DNA of 64,000 nucleotides from Microvelia longipes (GCA_018340805.1 JACMZG010001863.1:54855762-54919761), one strand, 5' to 3'; counted from the stretch's first letter, positions 46,201 through 60,099 are shown. Numbers and translations are program-made. Notes: a model not told the origin generated them from the letters alone.

Positions 46201-49200
46201 AACGATTAGTGCTTTATAATTAAATAACTACTCCAGTTACAAAGCATAAACTGGAAACTTAAGCAAGAAATAGATTGTTAAGCTCAGAGAAACACATTCT
46301 AAAGGAGTTTTGGTATGTGTGATCTGGCCCACACATCTGACCACATGCGGAAATTGGGCATTGAAACCGCATGCCAAAAAAACTACCAGATTTTTTTCTA
46401 TTTACCTGTTTATTACATGTAGGGATGCAGAAGTTGAAAATTTCATCAAAATTGGATATATTTTTATAGTTCAATGCAGTGGTTCAATGATTCTTTAAAA
46501 AAAGTATACATGTCATTCAATAAAAATGGAACTAATGCTGATAATGAAATGTATCTAGGTTTATTTGTTGTTCTTATAAAAGGTTAAATGCAAATCAAAA
46601 TTCAATTTGATCCCAAACTTTGTTACCTTAAATTACGGACTGCTTAGTACACTGTATTTATAGTATCTAAAAATAATTAAAATAAGAAGCTTAGTTTTAT
46701 ATTTGGCAGCTTGTATTAACTGCAAATTTATGAATTTATTTCATTATTTATTAAGTGGGATAACATAAAGCAACTTAATTTTATTAATTAAAATTCATTT
46801 TTAATTTTCTTTTTATTTGAAAGTATCCTCATAAATTGATGTATAAATAAAACATAATCAAATGAGTCCCAAGTGTAATAAGTAAATTTTCCTTGGGTTA
46901 ATTCACTAAAATAAATATAAATTTATGTCTGTATCAGTGGTCTGTATAAACTGTTAAATTGTTTACTAAGCTATGATGAAATCGAATAGGTAAGACTTGA
47001 CGCCACGGACCACTCGTTTCTCCCTTCCACTATTCAATCAATAACCAACACTTATTCCGAGGTAACCTCTTGAGTACAAATTTGTTGTAATACTGTAAGG
47101 TAAATGAGAGAGGTTCGTTTCCTTGAAAGTACTATTTTTTAAACAAGTAAGGGTGTAGAGCTCGTTCTAAGAGTTACTTCATCACTCTAAAGCAAAAACA
47201 GTGCCGCCATCTCAGAACTACTTCTAAATGCTTGGTCTTTTCCATATGAGCAAAATGCCTAGAGTGGCTCCTCATAGTATACAATCTCCTTGGTATCATT
47301 ATTAAAACAAAAAAAAAGATTTATAAATAAAATTAATTAAATCATTAAAAATGATATGAAATCAACTTCTTTCTATAAGAGCCTAAGCACCACCCACCTG
47401 TTGTCAATAATATCAACAAACAGTGCTTCGCTCTAGCCAATAGTTCAAGCGCCAGGCCTAAAAAATGTGACTCATTTTGTACAAATTTAAACAAAATTTT
47501 TCTGATAATATACCTTAAATTATGAAGGAAAAGCATAGTCTGCCTATCTAGAGTAGAGCCCTTCATATGATTGCGCTTGAAATAATAGGAAGTCCCTCAA
47601 ATTCCAGTTTTCTGGCCATAAGTGGTTCCCTGTAGGTTGTGTGCAAAACATGAAGAGAACATTTTTTAAAGCTGATAAAATTTACTATAAAACGAGTGCT
47701 TTTATAGGATCGGATAACTCCTCCTATAAAATCGGATAACTACAAGTAAAGTTATGACATTTGTTAAATGACCGAAATAAATGCACAAAAAGCCAATATT
47801 TTTTTCAAAGAAATTTCCTGAATATGCATAAATGAACCATTTTTTTAAAACAGCTAATTTTGGTTGTAGTCATCCAATTACAATGATTAAACACTTGTTT
47901 TATAGAACATTTTATCACCTTTAAAAAATGTTCTTTTCATGTTTTGCCCACGACCCACAGGGAACCACTTATTTCAAGAAAAATATGAAATTTGTGCGTT
48001 TTTATAAAATTTTGAGCATGTGCAATCATATTAAGGGCTCCACTCAGGATAGGCAGACTATGTTTTTTCTTTATAATTTAAGGTGTATTTTCAGAAAAAA
48101 ATTGGTTTGAAGAAGTTTATTTTTTCAGCTTGGACTGCAAGTTTGATTTGTGAATTGTAATATTAAGTATAAAAATTATAATCAATGTAAAAAATACGTT
48201 TGTTATTTGACATTGCTTGACTATCCAGTCAGATATGGAATCTTGGAAGAATGTTAAGAAATGTTCTGTCCTCATCCAAATAGTTCGTTTGGTTGAGTTG
48301 TAAGAGTTTGAAGGGGGCACAGTTGTGCTCTACATCTGCCTCTGTTTCCATGATCCTAAAAGCACATGATTTCGGGCTAAGCTCTCATTTTATATTAATA
48401 GTATTTGAGTTATAAAGATTTTGTCAACATTCTTAATTATGTAGAGAATAGTTGATGGGACCCACCTGAGGTGTTCTTGCAGGATCAATACCCTGATGAA
48501 CTGAAAGGCCCTAATTAAGCCATTTTTTTATTTGTATACCCTTCTAAGGGGTGCTAAAGCAGGATTTTTATCTATTTATTGTTTGTTGTTCAGTGGTTTG
48601 CATGATGTTATTCAACGAGAGGATCAATTGTTTTAATGATGAAGCTCTAAAACCAGACTCCTACTTGACTAACTTGATTCATCAAGTTGTTGAATTTGCT
48701 GAGGGAATCGGTGAACAGGACAGAGCCGAGATGGGTATTGCATATTTTAAAAATAAAAACTACAGGCAGATGGAAGCAACTCAACATCTTGTTGAAGAGT
48801 AAGAATCAACTTCTTTCCATTGACTTTTTTTGTGATTGATTAAAGCAAATAGACAACATTGATAATAATTTACAATACAAACCATATTACCCATTGAATA
48901 ATTTGATGTACCACCAGAATAATTACAAACCATAATTTACCCATGAATATTTTGATGGGTTACCACGATTCAGAATAATTACAAACCATTAATAATAATT
49001 TACAATACAAACCATACAACCCATTGAATAATTTTAATGGGTTACCACGATTCAGAATAATGACAAACCATTGATAATAATTTACAATACAAACCATACA
49101 ACCCATTAAATAATTTTAATGGGTTGCCACAATTGAGAATAATTACAAACCATTGAGAATAATACTAATATTGATAAATAAATTTACAAAACATTGAGAA

Positions 49201-52200
49201 TAATTTACAAAATATTGAGAATAATTTACAAACCATTGAGAATAATTACAAACCATTGATACTAATTTACAATACAACCCATTGAACAATTTTAATGGGT
49301 TACCACAATTTAGAATAATTACAAACCATTGAGAATAATTACTAACCATTGATAATAATTTACAAAACATTGAGAATAATTTTAAAAACATTGATAATAA
49401 TGTACAAAGCATTGAGAATAATTTACAAACCATTAAGAATAATTTACTACACTCTTTGATTTAAACAATGCTGCTGTGACTTTATATTGCCTCTCTAAAG
49501 CCTTCAAATTAAACTTAATTAACTAAAGCAATAAACATTTAATCTGAAATTTAAAATCTAGTTTATATATTCTAAGTTAGGTTTTATATCATTGAAGTTA
49601 TTAAAAATCGAGTTAGTATTCATTGCTTAGTTTTGGTAATCATGTCGTTTATTTTATTGTTAAATATATTCTACTGATCTCTAACATTGTAGTAAATGTT
49701 TTATGTATGTTTGGATGACTGTGCACTTTCCATGTAAACATGATACTGGTCAAATGACCGAAATTTAAATAAAAACCAATTTCAGGAAAGAAACCTTCAA
49801 CAAAATTGTTTCTTGTATAAATTAAACTTGGTTAAAAACAGGGGTTTTCTGCCCCTGGCCTTTTAGTGGCCTCTGACATCTTTGTAGGCCTTTGGCCTCT
49901 TGGTTATTTTTGGGCCTTGAGTCCCCTTATAAGAAGTCCCTTATAAATTGGTTGTTGTTTTGTATTATTTTTTGTTTCATTATGATAATAATAACAATAA
50001 TTGGTCGTAGTTCTGTATGAGAGATGAGAGATAAAGCCCTTTGAGTTGTTTTGTATTATTATTATTATAATAATATCAGGAGCCCATCCCCTTTTAGGGG
50101 TGTTGGCTGCTTTGATTCCGAGGGATAAAGCTTTCTCTTAGAGGCCATCAAGTTTACTCTCTGTTGACAAAAAAATATAATAATAATAATAAAAATAATT
50201 GGTCATTGTTTTGTATTATATTATTTTTTTTAATTTTTCATTATAATAATAATAACATTCTTTATTTTAATAAATTACAATAATACATTACAATTAATAG
50301 TAAATAATACATTTAAAAATTTTTGCTTGTTTTATTTCTGTTTGAATAAATCATTTTTATTTACAATATATGTATGTAGTTATTGATAAAATCTTCTCCT
50401 TTTCTACATCTCCAAAAGACAATACTGCTTAAATCTGGACACAAAGTCATAATTATTAAATATTTCTATTACTTAAATATTTCTTTTGTTTAATTTGTTA
50501 CTAATTATAACTCCATTATTATTTGATAGATTTATTGTTGTAATTTTACTGGTTATTCATTTTAATGTTTTCAATTATTATTACTTTCGTTTTGATAGCC
50601 TTCTTGTTCTAGATTGAATTATATATTAATATAATGGTATGGTTTATACCATTATCTCTGATTTATTTAATATAATATCTAACAACCTAAAAATGAGGAA
50701 AAGTAATAGAAAAATAATATAATAAAATGATTATTTAATCTAAAATAAATGCAACAATTTAGTGAAGTATGAATAATATATTTTACTTATTTTTAAAGAA
50801 ATACTGGGAGCCTTCTCTTATCCATTTATCCATACTTATATTATTTATCTACTTCCTTCTTAAATTCATGCTCTGATTTGATTTCTTTTATTTCCGGTGG
50901 AATTGTATTAAATAATTTGCTGTCTCTAAGCAAAGGAGGAGAGAGTAATATTTTTAAGTAATATTTTTTATTTTTAGGTTTGCCACGAAGATGTTAAACA
51001 AAGTAAAAGAGAAGGGGGATCCAGAAGATAAATGTGTAATGGCTCAGTTCTTGAGAAACCCTGATATACCCGACAGCGAGCTCATGGCCGCTATGGTCGA
51101 TTTACTTCTTGGAGGCATACATACTGTAAAGTTTACTATTATTATTTTTATAATGCATAAAAAGTATTTATCTTGAGAAATAAAACATTATTTTCATAAA
51201 CATATCAATTAGATATTGTATTTTGAAGTTTTAAATGTATAGAATGCTGATGTATAGTTTTCATTATAGTAAAATCATAATAATATACAACTAAAGTATA
51301 TGTTAGACAATAGCTCTTGGAAATATCTTTTGACTTTTGTGATGAGAATAAAAGTAGCAAACAATTGGAGAAGCTGGAAAAACTGGCGATACTTAATATT
51401 GCCAAGAAATCTTAGCAATATTGAAAAAAAACATAAGTGAATTGACAAACATCAAACAAAAAGTCTATTTTAGTGGCTGTGTCAAAGGTAGCTGCCATGG
51501 TTTATTAACCGCGGCAGCTACCTGCCGATTTGCAGATAAAAATTGTAAATTTGCAATTATAATATGTAAGTATTTGCAATAAATTCTTTATTATTAATAT
51601 TATTCTAAAAGTAGAGTGAAGAATTAAAGATATAAACAAGCATCTACATGTCTCTTCACTATGCTAAATTTATATTAAATCTAAGGCCGCTTTTAGCATC
51701 CACCACTCAGACGTCATTGTGCCAAAAGTCAGTGTAGCTTTAATAAAAATCTAGTAGAGTATTTTATATAAATTAAAAACAATGACTTTTAATTCTATAA
51801 TTTGGTAAGCTATAAAATTTAAGCTATGGCCATTTCACCCAACACTGTGGCATCATCAGGCTAATAAACTAAACACTACATTAACAACTAAGATCACAGC
51901 AAACAAATAAAGCACATATACATAAGACTAGAATAAATAATAAAAAATCACAGAATTAGCTAAAACTTAACTTCGTCAACAAATAAAAATCTAAGATTTT
52001 TTATTCAAATAAAGATTTTTTATTTGTTGACGAAGTTAAGTTTTAGCTAATTCTGTGATTTTTTATTTATTTATTCTAGTCTTATGTATATGTGCTTTAT
52101 TTGTTTGTCCTAACAAAACAAGTTTAGAACTAGCAAAAAATAACAAAGAGAACTAACAAAACAAGTTTAAAAAGAAGCAACAACTAAAGAGTCTGAACCC

Positions 52201-55200
52201 AGCCTGTAATCTATTTAATAAATAATTTTAAATTATTTTCACCAAGAAGAGACTTGTGAAACTGATTGTACCAATGTGGAAGCAAAGATATTACAAAACA
52301 TACGATTGAATTAATCCTGCACCGTGAAGACTTTGGAAGAAAAACTCAATCTTGAATCACTTGAAATTTATTTATCCAGCAAAAAAACACTGAAACTCAA
52401 ACTCTTAATGAACAGAAAGAAGTGGTCCATTCTCCTATATTTACAATTTTATAAAAGTATTAAAACTAGTCATCAAAATGAAATAACTAATCTAGTCATC
52501 TGTCCGACATATTAGTTTTGACATGGTATAACCTTAAAATTTGTTGTACCTATCTGTTTTTATTTGTTGACGAGTTAAGTTTTAGCTAATTCTGTGATTT
52601 TTTATTTATTTATTCTAGTCTTATGTATAGTGTGCTTATTTGTTTGCTGTGATCTAGTTGTTAATGTAGTGTTTAGTTTATTAGCCTGATATGCCTACAG
52701 TGTTGGGTGAAATGGCCATAGCTTAAATTTTATAGCTTACCAATGTGTGAATTCTATAAACTTAAAAGTGAGACTAAGGATAAATTACTAGTAGAGTAAA
52801 GAGACGCTTTAGTGTTAGTTTATTCTATATTTTGTTTCATTTGGATATTGCTTTACTTTTTTTTATTAAAATACTACTTATCAATTTTTATAAATATACT
52901 TATAAAAATCACCTCTCATGTTGTATTTTTATAAATATGAATTTTTATTTTATGTTATTAATTCCGCGTTGATATTTTACAGACAGCCATTACGACTAGT
53001 TTTCTACTGTACCACCTGGGTACTCTGCCTGATGTTCAGTCCAAACTAAAAGAAGAAGCTAGAAGACTTCTACCCACCTCAGATACTAAGATAACCAAAG
53101 ATATCCTGAACGAAGCTGTTTATTGTAGAGCTGCTATGAAGGAAGTGTTCAGGCTCAATCCGATAGCTATAGCACAAGGTAGATGGCTAGCTGAGGATCT
53201 CAATATAGCTGGCTATAAAATACCTAAAAATGTAAGCAGTATTTTATGTTTAATTAGGTTCTATTTCTATACAACATCTTAAAAATTGATTGATTACTGA
53301 ATTTGAATTAACTCCAAATAATCTTCTTTTCCATTTAACAAAATAAGAGAAATGTATTGGAAAAATTGAGACGCCCACGTGTTGTATTAATTAAGCCCAA
53401 CTCAGTTGGTAGTAGGGGTGGGAGAACTACCAAGTCTCTTCAAGACTTATCCTAACTTACCATAAATATTAAGCCTTCTTTAAAATCAAGTATAGGCTTC
53501 GGTTTTAATAAAAATAAGGCGCCAGGTTCTTTTGTCTACTTTGTAGGGTGGGAAGAAGAACCAACCCCAGGCTCCAGTCCAAATTTGGATATAGGTTGGA
53601 TTTTAAACATTGGTTTCATAATTTAAAACCAATAAAAATGAAAGAAACTGTATTTAAATGAAAATAAACAAAAAAAAAGATCTTAAATTCTATGGTTTCT
53701 ATCCTCCATAAGGCCTTCATATTTCATAAAATAGAAATTATATGATGAATAAGTACTTATAGTTATAACCTGAAATTAAAGCCTAAATATGTAAAATTAT
53801 TTTATCCTGAAGCTTGACCTCTCCTTAAGCTTTATGATTGTGACCATAAACCAATATCTAATGAAATATGGCAACTCTCTCAATAAAATGCCACATCAAA
53901 TCCTCCGGCCAAAAACCCTAAAACCAAGAGCAACGAGAATTAGAACTTAAGAGATTCTACAATTTTACATAAACAAAGAAAACTCTAGTTGAAAAATGAA
54001 ACATTAATCATAATGGAAAGCGGCCTTAACCTTCAGAGAAGGGTTCCAAAACCAAACAAACTAATCCATAAATTTGGTAAAAGAATAACTATGTTCCTCG
54101 CCGAATCAGATGAAATAAATACCCAATATTCATTGAACAAACTAACATAAAAATAGAACAATAAATTGGCCTGGGGCCGAAGCCACCCGGGACTACCAAA
54201 AAGAAGGTCCTTTTTTCGACCACGTCTCCACTTCGGAGGCGTCACCAGGTTACCAACTGAAACCAATCAATAATACCCAAAATAAAATAAATAAAATAAT
54301 AGAAGTAGGACTACCCCTGAATATAAACGAAACCTCAAAAAAAAGAATTTAGCAAAAATGAACTTAAAATTAAATACTTAAATATTTAAAATTTCGGAAC
54401 AAAACCCATACTTTTGGAATCACCGAAATTAATGCAAAATATAACGTTACAGTATGTTTGTTCTAATGTTAATTAACACAAAAAGGGGTTGGCCAAGGGG
54501 ACCTTCCTTCCTTGGGGGGGGGGGGACGGATTGGAATAGTTAGAGTAGTAATTTAATTTTAATCATATTTATTATGATTATTTGATTTGTTTATATAATT
54601 TAATTTGATTGTAATTTGTTTTTATAGACCATGGTGATTTGTCATTCTCTGGCATCGAGCAAGTTGGAGCGCTATTTCAAAGATGCTTTGAAATTCAAAC
54701 CAGAGCGCTGGATCAAAGGTTCTCCTGAATACGAGCATCCTCATCCTTACCTTGTAATACCGTTTGGTCTTGGATTGAGATCTTGTATTGCTCGGAGGAG
54801 AGCTGAACAAAACTTACTTGTTTTCATGCTTAGGGTGAGTTGGCTTTGACACCTGTTGACTTTTAATTATTTTTATATTGAATATTTCTTGTTTATCCAT
54901 TTTAATTATTTTTATATTGAATATTTCTTGTTTATCCATTTAATAAGTACCCAATAAAAATTACAATATATTTTTGTCAATTAAAAAGATAAAATTAAAC
55001 AAGGATTAACAGATAAAACAACACCAATTTAATGTGGTTTTTTAACACAAATCAAAATAAGCCTTGTTGTTTTAAAACAATAAAATAACCCTTATATTCA
55101 TATTTCAGTACAAAAATTGTTTATTATTATTTTGCCTCTACGTAAATAATTGTACAATTTTTTATGCAAAAGTTTGACTTAATTCAAAGTTTATCTGTTG

Positions 55201-55771
55201 TGCAACTAATTATTTAACACTCTTCTAGCAGATTAATGTCAATTTTTAAAAAAACAAAGTTTGTTTTAATTTTAAACCAAAGAAAAACCTGTGTTGCTGG
55301 GTTTTGAAGTAGAATACTTTTTGTCTGTTAAAAGGTGTTGAAAATCCTACCTTTTTTACACAAATATGTTGCCGGCTGTTAAAAGGTGTTGAAAATCCTA
55401 CCTTTTTTACTCAAATATGTTGCTGGCTGTTAAAAGGTACTAGGCACACCATTTTTTAAACGAAAGATGTGTTTTAAAACAAATTTAGGAAATAAGATAT
55501 TTAATAAAAAACAAGGTTGTCACATTTTTTTTCTATTTCACTGACCCCCGCCCATATTACAGAAGATATAGAGACAAAAATTGGGTTTTCTATGTATTAA
55601 TGAATGTCTACTTGTTTAATTAATAATATCAACTATTTTATTTGTTTTCTGTAGATGTTTCGAGATAATAAAGTACATTGGATGGGAAAAGAAACTCTGG
55701 GGTTTACGACTCCCTTCATGATATCTCCAGATGGACCTGTTTCCGTTATGTTTACTCCTGATGATAATTAG
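43243..55771 (+). CDS. Mitochondrial-clan cytochrome P450, complete (8 exons)
   Basis: Exons: 43243-43408, 44917-45151, 45640-45818, 48594-48798, 50978-51125, 52983-53231, 54628-54834, 55655-55771; 1,506 nt, 501 aa. Phases agree at all junctions; exon 3 must end at GTTCGT and not at the stronger GTAAGT 4 nt later. The first 35 residues are Arg/Ser-rich with no acid before Glu12, like a matrix presequence, followed by the MPGPLRLPLIGNLWQ hinge. The K-helix ExxR is KEVFR (Glu365, Arg368), PERW is 419-422, and the heme loop is PFGLGLRSCIARRR with Cys447. The double Arg after the Cys is typical of mitochondrial P450s that take electrons from adrenodoxin. Oddities: the I-helix reads GGIHTT (307-312), with His310 where Asp or Glu is usual, and Ala449 replaces the usual Gly after the Cys. 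The substrate cannot be predicted. Confidence 0.93.
43568..43736. mobile_element. MITE-1 copy, P450 intron 1
   Basis: 169 bp with ends TATAGTATGAC and TCATACTATA and internal GTTGACAGC / CCGTCAAC, matching the copy at 8876-9050. Confidence 0.75.
43985..44600 (+). repeat. Polypyrimidine minisatellite, P450 intron 1
   Basis: More than 600 bp of almost only T and C on the plus strand, in irregular units of about 48 bp built from TTCTTATCCTTCTTTTTTC and TCTTTTCCTATTTTTCCC. Frames across it encode only Phe, Leu, Ser and Tyr and are not genes. Its strand asymmetry could support triplex DNA. Confidence 0.9.
46020..46560 (-). repeat. Repeat family A, degraded reverse copy
   Basis: Weak matches in family order: CTCATCCAAGCACTGACCATG near 46076, and AACTAATGCTGATAATGAAA near 46529. 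In P450 intron 3. Confidence 0.45.
47505..48115. mobile_element. Foldback element, P450 intron 3
   Basis: Left arm (about 47505-47700) contains CATAGTCTGCCTATC and TAAGTGGTTCCCTGT. The right arm (about 47910-48065) mirrors them as GATAGGCAGACTATG and ACAGGGAACCACTTA. It shares sequence with the foldback after FOXRED1 (GGGCTCCACTC, AAAATTTTGAGCATG). Non-coding. Confidence 0.65.
48850..49445 (+). repeat. Tandem array, P450 intron 4
   Basis: About four units of roughly 80 bp with AATTTACAATACAAACCATA and CCCATTGAATAATTTTAATG, degenerating into about 24-bp units of AATAATTTACAAACCATTGAG. Confidence 0.8.
49830..50977. other. P450 intron 4, second half
   Basis: Contains a GC-richer patch rich in GGCCT (49850-49925), short ATT/AAT runs and otherwise unassigned AT-rich DNA. 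No exon besides exon 5 at 50978 was seen. Confidence 0.45.
51790..52765. repeat. Retroelement-terminus inverted repeat, P450 intron 5
   Basis: Left arm 51790-52000 is mirrored by right arm 52553-52765. A third partial copy in right-arm orientation lies at 52018-52107. Between them are unrelated sequence and a short inverted stretch of the 43-bp repeat from FOXRED1 intron 3. The left arm, read in reverse, has CCTGATGATGCC, CACAGTG, then GGGTGAAATGG, the same layout as the termini at 30334 and 42256 but a different sequence. Confidence 0.7.
53232..54627. other. P450 intron 6
   Basis: AT-rich. A run of ten or more G near 54515 is the only simple repeat. No mobile element was confidently identified. 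Confidence 0.45.
55330..55440 (+). repeat. Short 51-bp tandem, P450 intron 7
   Basis: Two full units and a partial one containing GGTGTTGAAAATCCTACC and ATATGTTGC. Confidence 0.8.
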
Positions 55772-56075
55772 CTAAGTCTTATCTCCATTCTTTACTTGAC
55801 TTGAAACATTTATTTTATGTTATTATTTGCATTGAACTTTTGAAAGTAGGACTGAAACCTATGCACTGAAAATTTAGTACAAATTGATAACACACACAGT
55901 AAATTTTCTAAAAAAAATGCACAAGGTGCACAGAAGTTGGGGGGGGATTGATTCAACATGTCCTCCTGATCTTATATATACATACATACACACACACACA
56001 CACACCATATATATATATATATATATATAATAATATATATATATATAATATATACACATATCTGTATGTGTTATC

Positions 56076-56081
56076 AATAAA
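56076..56081 (+). promoter_or_regulatory. Candidate polyadenylation signal of the P450 gene
   Basis: AATAAA 305 nt after the stop codon, just past an AT/AC microsatellite. It is the first strong candidate downstream; use is not proven. Confidence 0.3.
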
Positions 56082-56445
56082 ACACATGTATTTCTGTATT
56101 GAAAGAAATAAATACTAAGAAATGATTACATCATGATTATAATTGAATCTTTGTTGTCCTTAAATCAAGTCCACCAAATACTTTACTTAATACTTTTAAC
56201 ACTACACGTGGAAAAGTAAAAAAAAGCTGATATAACTCTCTGTAAAAGTTACTCATAATTAAAATGATGAGAATTTTTGTATTGCTTTTGTTTGACTATT
56301 TAAAAATAATTTTAAGCGGCAAACAAAATAATTTGTTAGCATTTTTCCAATATTGTCCATGTGTGCTTTTTATATTTTGCTTAGCATGCTGTTTTGATCT
56401 GTCTATAGTGAGGAAAAAGATGCCTTTAATGCATAGAGATATATA

Positions 56446-56735
56446 CTAGAGGGGGCATAGCCTATCTTAATACATTGAGAGGCCTGAAACATTTTTAGTG
56501 GGGCTCTTAGGGGCTCTGTGTAACCTCATTGAAACCTCCTGCAAGAGTAAGTAAAGCTTGAAATAAATTAATTGTTTTTGGCCCTCCGAACATTATCTGT
56601 GTTTTAATACGTATTTAAACGTTATTTATCATATGTTACTGTATTTTTGTTCTATTCATTTGATTATATTGAAAGTCGAAGGTAGTCAGGTTATTTTTTC
56701 GATGTTTAAAAATTCAGCCAATAGGGCCCCTCTAG
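56446..56735 (+). mobile_element. MITE-3 copy between the P450 genes
   Basis: 290 bp with ends CTAGAGGGGGC and GGGCCCCTCTAG, and internal CATTGAGAGGCCTGAAACA. The reverse relative lies in FOXRED1 intron 7. Confidence 0.7.
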
Positions 56736-56769
56736 TAATAATATATCTATGGTTTGATCCTCATAGAGT

Positions 56770-57240
56770 TTTTTTTACTTTTCCTCATTTATACTGTTGG
56801 TATATAGGAAAAGTATTGTGTTTGCAAAGAAATTAAAAACCAGGATGACACCGGAATCATACTTTTTAGGTGTTCTTTAGACCACTTGACTGGTTTTCAC
56901 TAAGTTGTCTGTCTGTCTGTGTGTGTTATCATTGTATCTCTCAGCGAGTTTATACTAGAGAGTTGAAACTTGGTGCAAAAATCAATTTATAAATCTAGTT
57001 GTGCTTTCCTGAATTTTTTATAATGTCATTAACCGGGAATTGTGAATTTTAAAAAATTATCAAACAGGAAAAATGTTTCAATTGATTTGAGAAGTGGTGG
57101 GCATGAATAATGATATAAAAGACTAACATATGTGCCTAGTTTCATCCCATTATCAGCATTAGTTCAATTTTTATTGAATGACTTGTTTATGTTTTTAAAT
57201 AAATTCATAAAAATCAAAAAATAATTGATTGGATTAAAAT
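56770..57240 (+). repeat. Repeat family A, left part
   Basis: Shows TACTTTTCCTCATTTATACT, GTTTTCACTAAGTTGTCTGT, ACTAGAGAGTTGAAACTTGG and the GACTAACATATGTGCC block, then stops without the usual right end. Confidence 0.7.
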
Positions 57241-57559
57241 ATTTACTCTTACTCCTGAAATATGTGTTAGTCTTGAAAACTTGAAAAATCAAATCAAGAT
57301 AAAGTTCAAGTTGAAGAAGTTATTTTGCAAAACTTGATTACTTGATGCCCCCCCCCCCCCATTGCTGAAAGTGTGCAGAATTTTTATACTTTTTATCTAA
57401 ATGCTTTATGCATAAATTATAAAATGAATTATATTAATAGTACTAATAGATGTAAATCGGTGCAAATAATAGTTTTTACGATCAAATATCAAACTTACTG
57501 TAAGTAAAGTTTATTAATTTTATTTTTTATTTTTTATGAAATTTATTTTTATATACCTA

Positions 57560-58050
57560 ATGAATATAATTTTTTTATATATTTTGGTAAATGAATATAA
57601 TTTTTTTAGTTGTTTAATTATGAATATATTCATAATTTTTATTTTTATTATTTTTTCTATATTCAGTAAATGAATATAATTTATTTTTATTATATTTCTT
57701 GTCTATTTCAGTAAATGAATATATTTATTTTTTAGTTCGTTTTATTACTTATGAATATAATTCATAATTTTATTTTTATTATATTCTTGTTCTATATTCA
57801 GTAAATGAATATAATTTTATTTTTATTATATTTCTTGTCTATATTCAGTAAATGATAATTTATTTTTATTATATTTCTGTTCTATATTCATAATGTAATT
57901 AATTTTATTTTATTAAATTCTTGTTCTATATTCAGTAAATGAATTCATTTATTTTTATTATATTTCTTGTTCTATATTCAGTAAATGAATATAATTTTAT
58001 TTTTATTATATTTCTTGTTCTATATTCAGTAAATGAATATCATTTTATTA
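57560..58050 (+). repeat. 50-bp AT-rich tandem array
   Basis: About nine units containing TATATTCAGTAAATGAATAT and TTTATTTTTATTATATTTC with many small deletions. Confidence 0.85.
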
Positions 58051-58264
58051 AAAGTTATGAACATATATCCTCTGTAAATTTAAACTCTGCAAATTAACTA
58101 TCATTAAAAAAACATTTGGTGGGTAATACAATTTAATGTAATTTTTTGGTTTCCAAGTCTTTTAAATTTTCCTATTTGGAAGATATGCAGAATAATAAAG
58201 TATTGTATAAATAAATGAAAACAATGCAGAAATAATTGTTGACTTGGTCATTTTCTCTTACTCT

Positions 58265-58360
58265 AAGCATGCTCAATCCCAGGTGTTGGTGAGCAGAGCA
58301 TGCTCAAATCCATGGCCCCTCTAGGCATGCTCAAATCCCCAGTGCTTCTGAGCATGTCTT
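58265..58360 (+). repeat. Short tandem with GCATGCTCAA
   Basis: Three to four loose copies of AGCATGCTCAAATCC spaced about 28-35 bp, in an otherwise AT-rich spacer. Confidence 0.6.
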
Positions 58361-60099
58361 AAAATCTATAAAAGTGGGAGTCACATTTTTAACTGAAAAA
58401 TACAAATATTAGTGGGTGGATTAGTTGTTTGAAAACTTGCCAACTCTGAACAATTACTTTTATTTTTAGTTAAATTTAAATATTTGTCTTTGTGAATTCA
58501 GTGTTTTAAATATTTCTCACTTTTATTTACCTGCACTATTTGTGTAATTAACTGTATAAGATTATTAGAATTATAATTGTTAATTACTATTAAAGTTAAT
58601 AAATAATAACTTGGTAAACATGTGATGCAGTTTTTAACAACATCAGAAAGTTATAATTCTTTAGTTATTTTTTAATTTTTAATGTTGTTCTTGTTAAAAA
58701 GTTTTTTTTGTCATTGTTAATATTTTATCTTTGTTATTTTTATTTTTTTTAATATTGTTTTTCATTTGTTTAGATTATTGTGCAATAATGTTTGTCTATG
58801 TTTTTATAATTTTGTTTTAAAAGCCTATAAATTTCTAATATTTTATTTTTAATTGATAATAACATTTTTTAAATATGTAACAAAAGCAATATTTTTTCTT
58901 TTAAAAAACATTTATATTGTTTCATAAATAGATTTATGTTAAACTAAGTAAAAATATAATTAAGTAAAATAAGCCATTAAATTGTGATAAAATAAAATTA
59001 ATGATGGCTTTTTTGAACAAAAGAATGTATTGACCAATGCATATTTATTTTTTGCTGACTAATCTTTTTAATTTTTACTTTGTAGTAAGTTCATTTATTG
59101 TGATTAGTTTCCTTTTTATGTGAATATATTTACTTCATACATACATCATTTAAATTTATTTAGTTACAAAAAGGTCCAAGAGTAATTGATAACGAAAGTA
59201 AACAAATTATTAAATTTTATTATCATAAATAAAGAGTCAAGTGGGTGGCACTGATTAGTGTAGTTATACTATATTACTCTATAGTGGGGAGTAAATATTA
59301 TTGTCAAAACATACGTTTATCTTTCATATTATGTTAGATAACAATATCCTTGTATGAACAAGATGCTAATTATTTTGCTAATTTATTCAACAACAAAATC
59401 ATGGTTACAATACAGTCTAAAATATTAAATTCATAGTTTGAATTTGTGCTAATTAACAATTATGATTTATAACTTTTAAAGTTATAAATGTAATTAAACT
59501 TTATTTTTAAAATTTTTGGTGCTTTAAAAAAATGTGATTTTTTTTACTTGTCTGATGGTAATATTCTTTGAAATTTTTATAAACATATTGTAAAAGATGA
59601 TATTATCGATGAAATGGCATCACACTTCTCGAGGGAATTAATATTAACTTACTTTAGAGATTTTATCCTCAAAGATGTATTTGTTGTTCAAGCTGTATAA
59701 TATGTTGGGAATTGTTATCAATTTTGAGTTTTGAGACCTTTTAGCAAATATCTTAAGGTAATATGGGCTAATGAGGCTGCTTTTACTCGAACTATCTACT
59801 GATTTTGTGTAGAAAGATAGAATAGGGAAAAAGTTTCAGAGTATTACCTGGTATTACTAACATGTCATATCATCTAACACTGAATGGCGGACTTTAGTAA
59901 CCAATATATCAATAATGAGCATGCATTTCAAACATGAGAAAAACTATTGAAATAGTTGTATGGCTGTAATTTATATAGTTTCATTGATATTTGTTTCAAG
60001 AAATTTCACAACTTTCTGTAACCGTTGGCATAGTTATGTGTTATAATTTTCTAACATTAACTTTGCATTTCTAAAAATGAACTTATTGGACCTACTTTT
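58361..60099. other. AT-rich spacer between the P450 genes
   Basis: No exon, tandem array or inverted repeat was recognised on either strand. Confidence 0.5.

Noticed and set aside
54622..54810. Minus-strand open frame over P450 exon 7
   Set aside because: Antisense shadow of the heme-binding exon.
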